A stretch of 8,010 nt of DNA from Saprospiraceae bacterium. Its GTDB lineage: Bacteria > Bacteroidota > Bacteroidia > Chitinophagales > Saprospiraceae. Made by a program: the position numbers and the translations under genes. Where the stretch lies: the NCBI GenBank assembly GCA_013361075.1, contig JABWAJ010000242.1, forward strand, positions 1 to 8,010, read 5' to 3'. How positions within the stretch are numbered: position 1 is the first letter of the stretch; every line of letters begins with the position of its first letter. This document shows positions 6,173 through 8,010 of this stretch, piece after piece. The notes under the pieces are model-generated. The model saw only the letters and a program-made list of their open reading frames with translations. It had not been told where the DNA came from and searched no databases.

Positions 6173-8010
6173 TAGTTCCTTTAAGATTTGCCCAATCTTC
6201 GACGTGTCAAATACAGAATTGGTGAACAGAGCTTCCAGTCGTTCCATGCTGACCTGCGGGCTCGCCGGGTCGCGTATCGCGCGGATGTCGAGGTAAAAAA
6301 CCGTTTGCCAGGACTGGAGCACCCACCGGTCTTTTTCATCCAGATTCAGCACCAGCAAATCCTTTACCAGGGTTCGCAGGGCATCCGGAAAAACGGGGCT
6401 GCCGGAGAGAAAAAGAGCCATCAATTCATTCAACAAGGTTTTCGGAACGCCGCCGGCCTGCATCGAATGCAACGCAATTTCCACATTTACCAGATCTTTG
6501 TGAAGCAGGAGCTGGCGCAAATTTGTGATTTGTTCCGGCGTTGGCGCGTTGGCTAAATAGCGCTCTTCGGCGTGGTCCAGAAAATGGGTTAACACACTTT
6601 CAGGGATAAAAACCAGGTTGCGTTTTAACAAAGCCGGGTGGAATTCCGGGTTTGTTCCCAATAAAACATGGGTAGTGCGCGCATCCGGGCGAAGGGTCAG
6701 TTCTATCCTTTGTTGCTGAAGCCGGGTGGCTAAGGTGGTCAAATCAAACGGGGTTTCCCCAACGCAACACAGGATCTTTCCGGCTTTCAATTCCTTATCG
6801 GGCAGGAGATCACTGCGCCGGAAGAACTCCCTGCGGGCAAAAGTTGATAGGGTGGGATGGCCGAGTAACCCAAACAGTTTAGTGGCACTCGCCCTGGCTA
6901 AGGCCAGTTCGTGTCCGCTTAATGCCTCAAAAATTGGTTTGAGCAAGTCGTCGGGTAAAGGCAACAGGCGATGTGCTTTCCAGATCATCCGCACCAATGC
7001 TGCCTGTGGCGGTTGCAACAGCCCTTTGAGGCGTTTCATGCCATTCAGGGCAAGCAACCCTTTGGGAACGGTATCCAAAATGACCCCCTGGGCCGATAAA
7101 GTTTCCAGAGCAGTCAATCGCCCGATGGCATCCGGTAATTTGCGCACCCGATTGCCGTCGAGGTACAGTTCTTTGAGCCTGGCCAGTTGACCAACGGTGC
7201 CTGGAACGGAGGCCAGCGGGTTGTTGTTCAAATTCAGCACCGTCAGCCCGGTGGGCAACCGGGGCCATTGCGTCAGTTTATTGTCTGAAACATCAAGTTG
7301 GGATAACCGGGGCAGGCCAGCCAGAAAGTCGGGTAATTTCCGGAAACGATTTCCGGCAAGGTTGAGGGTTTCCAACCGCGTGCAGTTGGCTAAGGACTGG
7401 GGCAATCGCCATAGCTGGTTGTGGCTTGCATCAAGTAGAATGAGAAATTTGTACGGATCGGTAATTTCGGGAAGTTTTTGCAGGTTGTTGTTGCTGAGCG
7501 ACAAGCGCCGCAGTTGGTGGCAATTACTAAGCTCGGGGGGCAGGGTTTTTAAGGCATTGTCTGACAAATTGAGGGTTTCCAGTTTTTCCAGCATTCCGAT
7601 TCCTGTGGGAATTTTCACCAGGTGATTGCCCCGAAGGCTGAGGACTTCCAACTTGCGACACCGGAACAATTCCGGCGGCAAGGTAGCCAGGTGATTGTCT
7701 TCGAGTCGAAACATCCGCAGTGCGTGCAATTTTTTTATGTCCTGCGGAATGCATTCAAAGCGGTTTGAAGAAAGGTTTAACCGCGTTAACCGCGTCAACC
7801 GGAACAACTCTTTGGGCAATTCCTGTAAAAAATTCTGTGCTAAATTCAATTCCTCCAGTTTGGTTAATTCAAACAGGATTCCCGGAAAGTCGTACAGTGC
7901 ATTTTTCTCAAGGGAAATCGATCTAAGCGGTAAATTTTGGATCGAATCGGGTAAGGTTTGAATCACATTGTGGTTCAGCACGAGGGTATGGAGGTACTTC
8001 AATTTGGCTA
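6158..8010 (-). CDS. LPX-type leucine-rich-repeat protein with BRCT-like segment (5'-partial)
   Basis: The frame is open to the right edge, leaving 616 residues. A TTG at 8002 can be read as a start but falls inside a leucine-rich repeat (AKLKYLHTLVLNHN), so the true start is upstream, outside the window. Counting that TTG as residue 1, residues 4-321 form about 14 repeats of 23 residues with the pattern L..L.LS.N.L..LP..L.....; one repeat (233-252) has 20. This makes a curved protein-binding solenoid. Residues 322-404 are helical. Residues ~405-475 look BRCT-like: AGKILCCVGETPF, an amphipathic helix, TTHVLLG (443-449), then LVFIPESVLTHFL. Residues 486-614 are a helical tail with no recognised family (GGVPKTLLNELMALFLSG). 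No catalytic motif or membrane segment is visible. It probably works as a cytoplasmic scaffold or recognition protein, but the missing N-terminus could hold a further domain. Its GC content is visibly higher than that of the TPR-CHAT gene. Confidence 0.88.
   Translation of the reverse strand, partial: AKLKYLHTLVLNHNVIQTLPDSIQNLPLRSISLEKNALYDFPGILFELTKLEELNLAQNFLQELPKELFRLTRLTRLNLSSNRFECIPQDIKKLHALRMFRLEDNHLATLPPELFRCRKLEVLSLRGNHLVKIPTGIGMLEKLETLNLSDNALKTLPPELSNCHQLRRLSLSNNNLQKLPEITDPYKFLILLDASHNQLWRLPQSLANCTRLETLNLAGNRFRKLPDFLAGLPRLSQLDVSDNKLTQWPRLPTGLTVLNLNNNPLASVPGTVGQLARLKELYLDGNRVRKLPDAIGRLTALETLSAQGVILDTVPKGLLALNGMKRLKGLLQPPQAALVRMIWKAHRLLPLPDDLLKPIFEALSGHELALARASATKLFGLLGHPTLSTFARREFFRRSDLLPDKELKAGKILCCVGETPFDLTTLATRLQQQRIELTLRPDARTTHVLLGTNPEFHPALLKRNLVFIPESVLTHFLDHAEERYLANAPTPEQITNLRQLLLHKDLVNVEIALHSMQAGGVPKTLLNELMALFLSGSPVFPDALRTLVKDLLVLNLDEKDRWVLQSWQTVFYLDIRAIRDPASPQVSMERLEALFTNSVFDTSKIGQILKELTASR

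Noticed and set aside
7330..7900. Recurring DNA similarity every 69 bases that might suggest a tandem DNA repeat.
   Set aside because: It is the codon-level echo of the 23-residue leucine-rich repeats.
6726..7961. Several open frames of up to 154 codons on the plus strand and in a second minus frame.
   Set aside because: They are shadows of the LRR gene; its regular 23-residue periodicity proves the coding frame.
8000..8002. TTG as the start codon of the LRR protein.
   Set aside because: The frame stays open upstream with AK before it, and the codon is inside a repeat unit, so it is an internal leucine.

Overview
The window looks like chromosomal DNA of a member of the Bacteroidota, most plausibly the Saprospiria (Haliscomenobacter/Lewinella-like). 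Support for this is a type IX secretion C-terminal sorting domain, a BACON domain, a large TPR-CHAT protein, an LPX-type leucine-rich-repeat protein, and perfect matches to the Bacteroidota -7 promoter element TAnnTTTG in front of two genes. The phylum call is firm; the class is inference. No tRNA, rRNA, CRISPR array, transposase or phage gene is visible.

Layout. Bases 1-2327 (minus) hold the N-terminal 775 residues of a signal-peptide-bearing TPR-CHAT protein whose catalytic end runs off the left edge. Bases 2328-2516 are a divergent intergenic region. Two plus-strand genes follow. The first, 2517-2939, encodes a small secreted C2-like domain protein. The second, 2994-5228, encodes a 744-residue multidomain exoprotein: signal peptide, BACON, CHAP-type cysteine amidase, two FN3-like domains, a PPC-like domain and a T9SS sorting domain. 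Bases 5229-5578 are a gene-free 350-base gap holding a weak hairpin, a striking long inverted repeat with 14-bp perfect arms, a small hairpin with a T-run and a TAnnTTTG element. Bases 5579-6145 (plus) encode a VTT/DedA-type membrane protein. From the right edge down to 6158 (minus) runs the C-terminal 616 residues of an LRR protein with a BRCT-like segment. The last two genes converge 12 bases apart and share one hairpin terminator that contains the LRR gene's stop codon.

How the genes fit together. The C2-like gene and the CHAP exoprotein are 54 bases apart on one strand and both appear to be exported, so they may act together outside the cell; this is inference. The other genes have no evident pathway link. 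The least explained items are the inverted repeat at 5384-5456, the LRR/BRCT-like combination, and the export signal on a CHAT-family protein.
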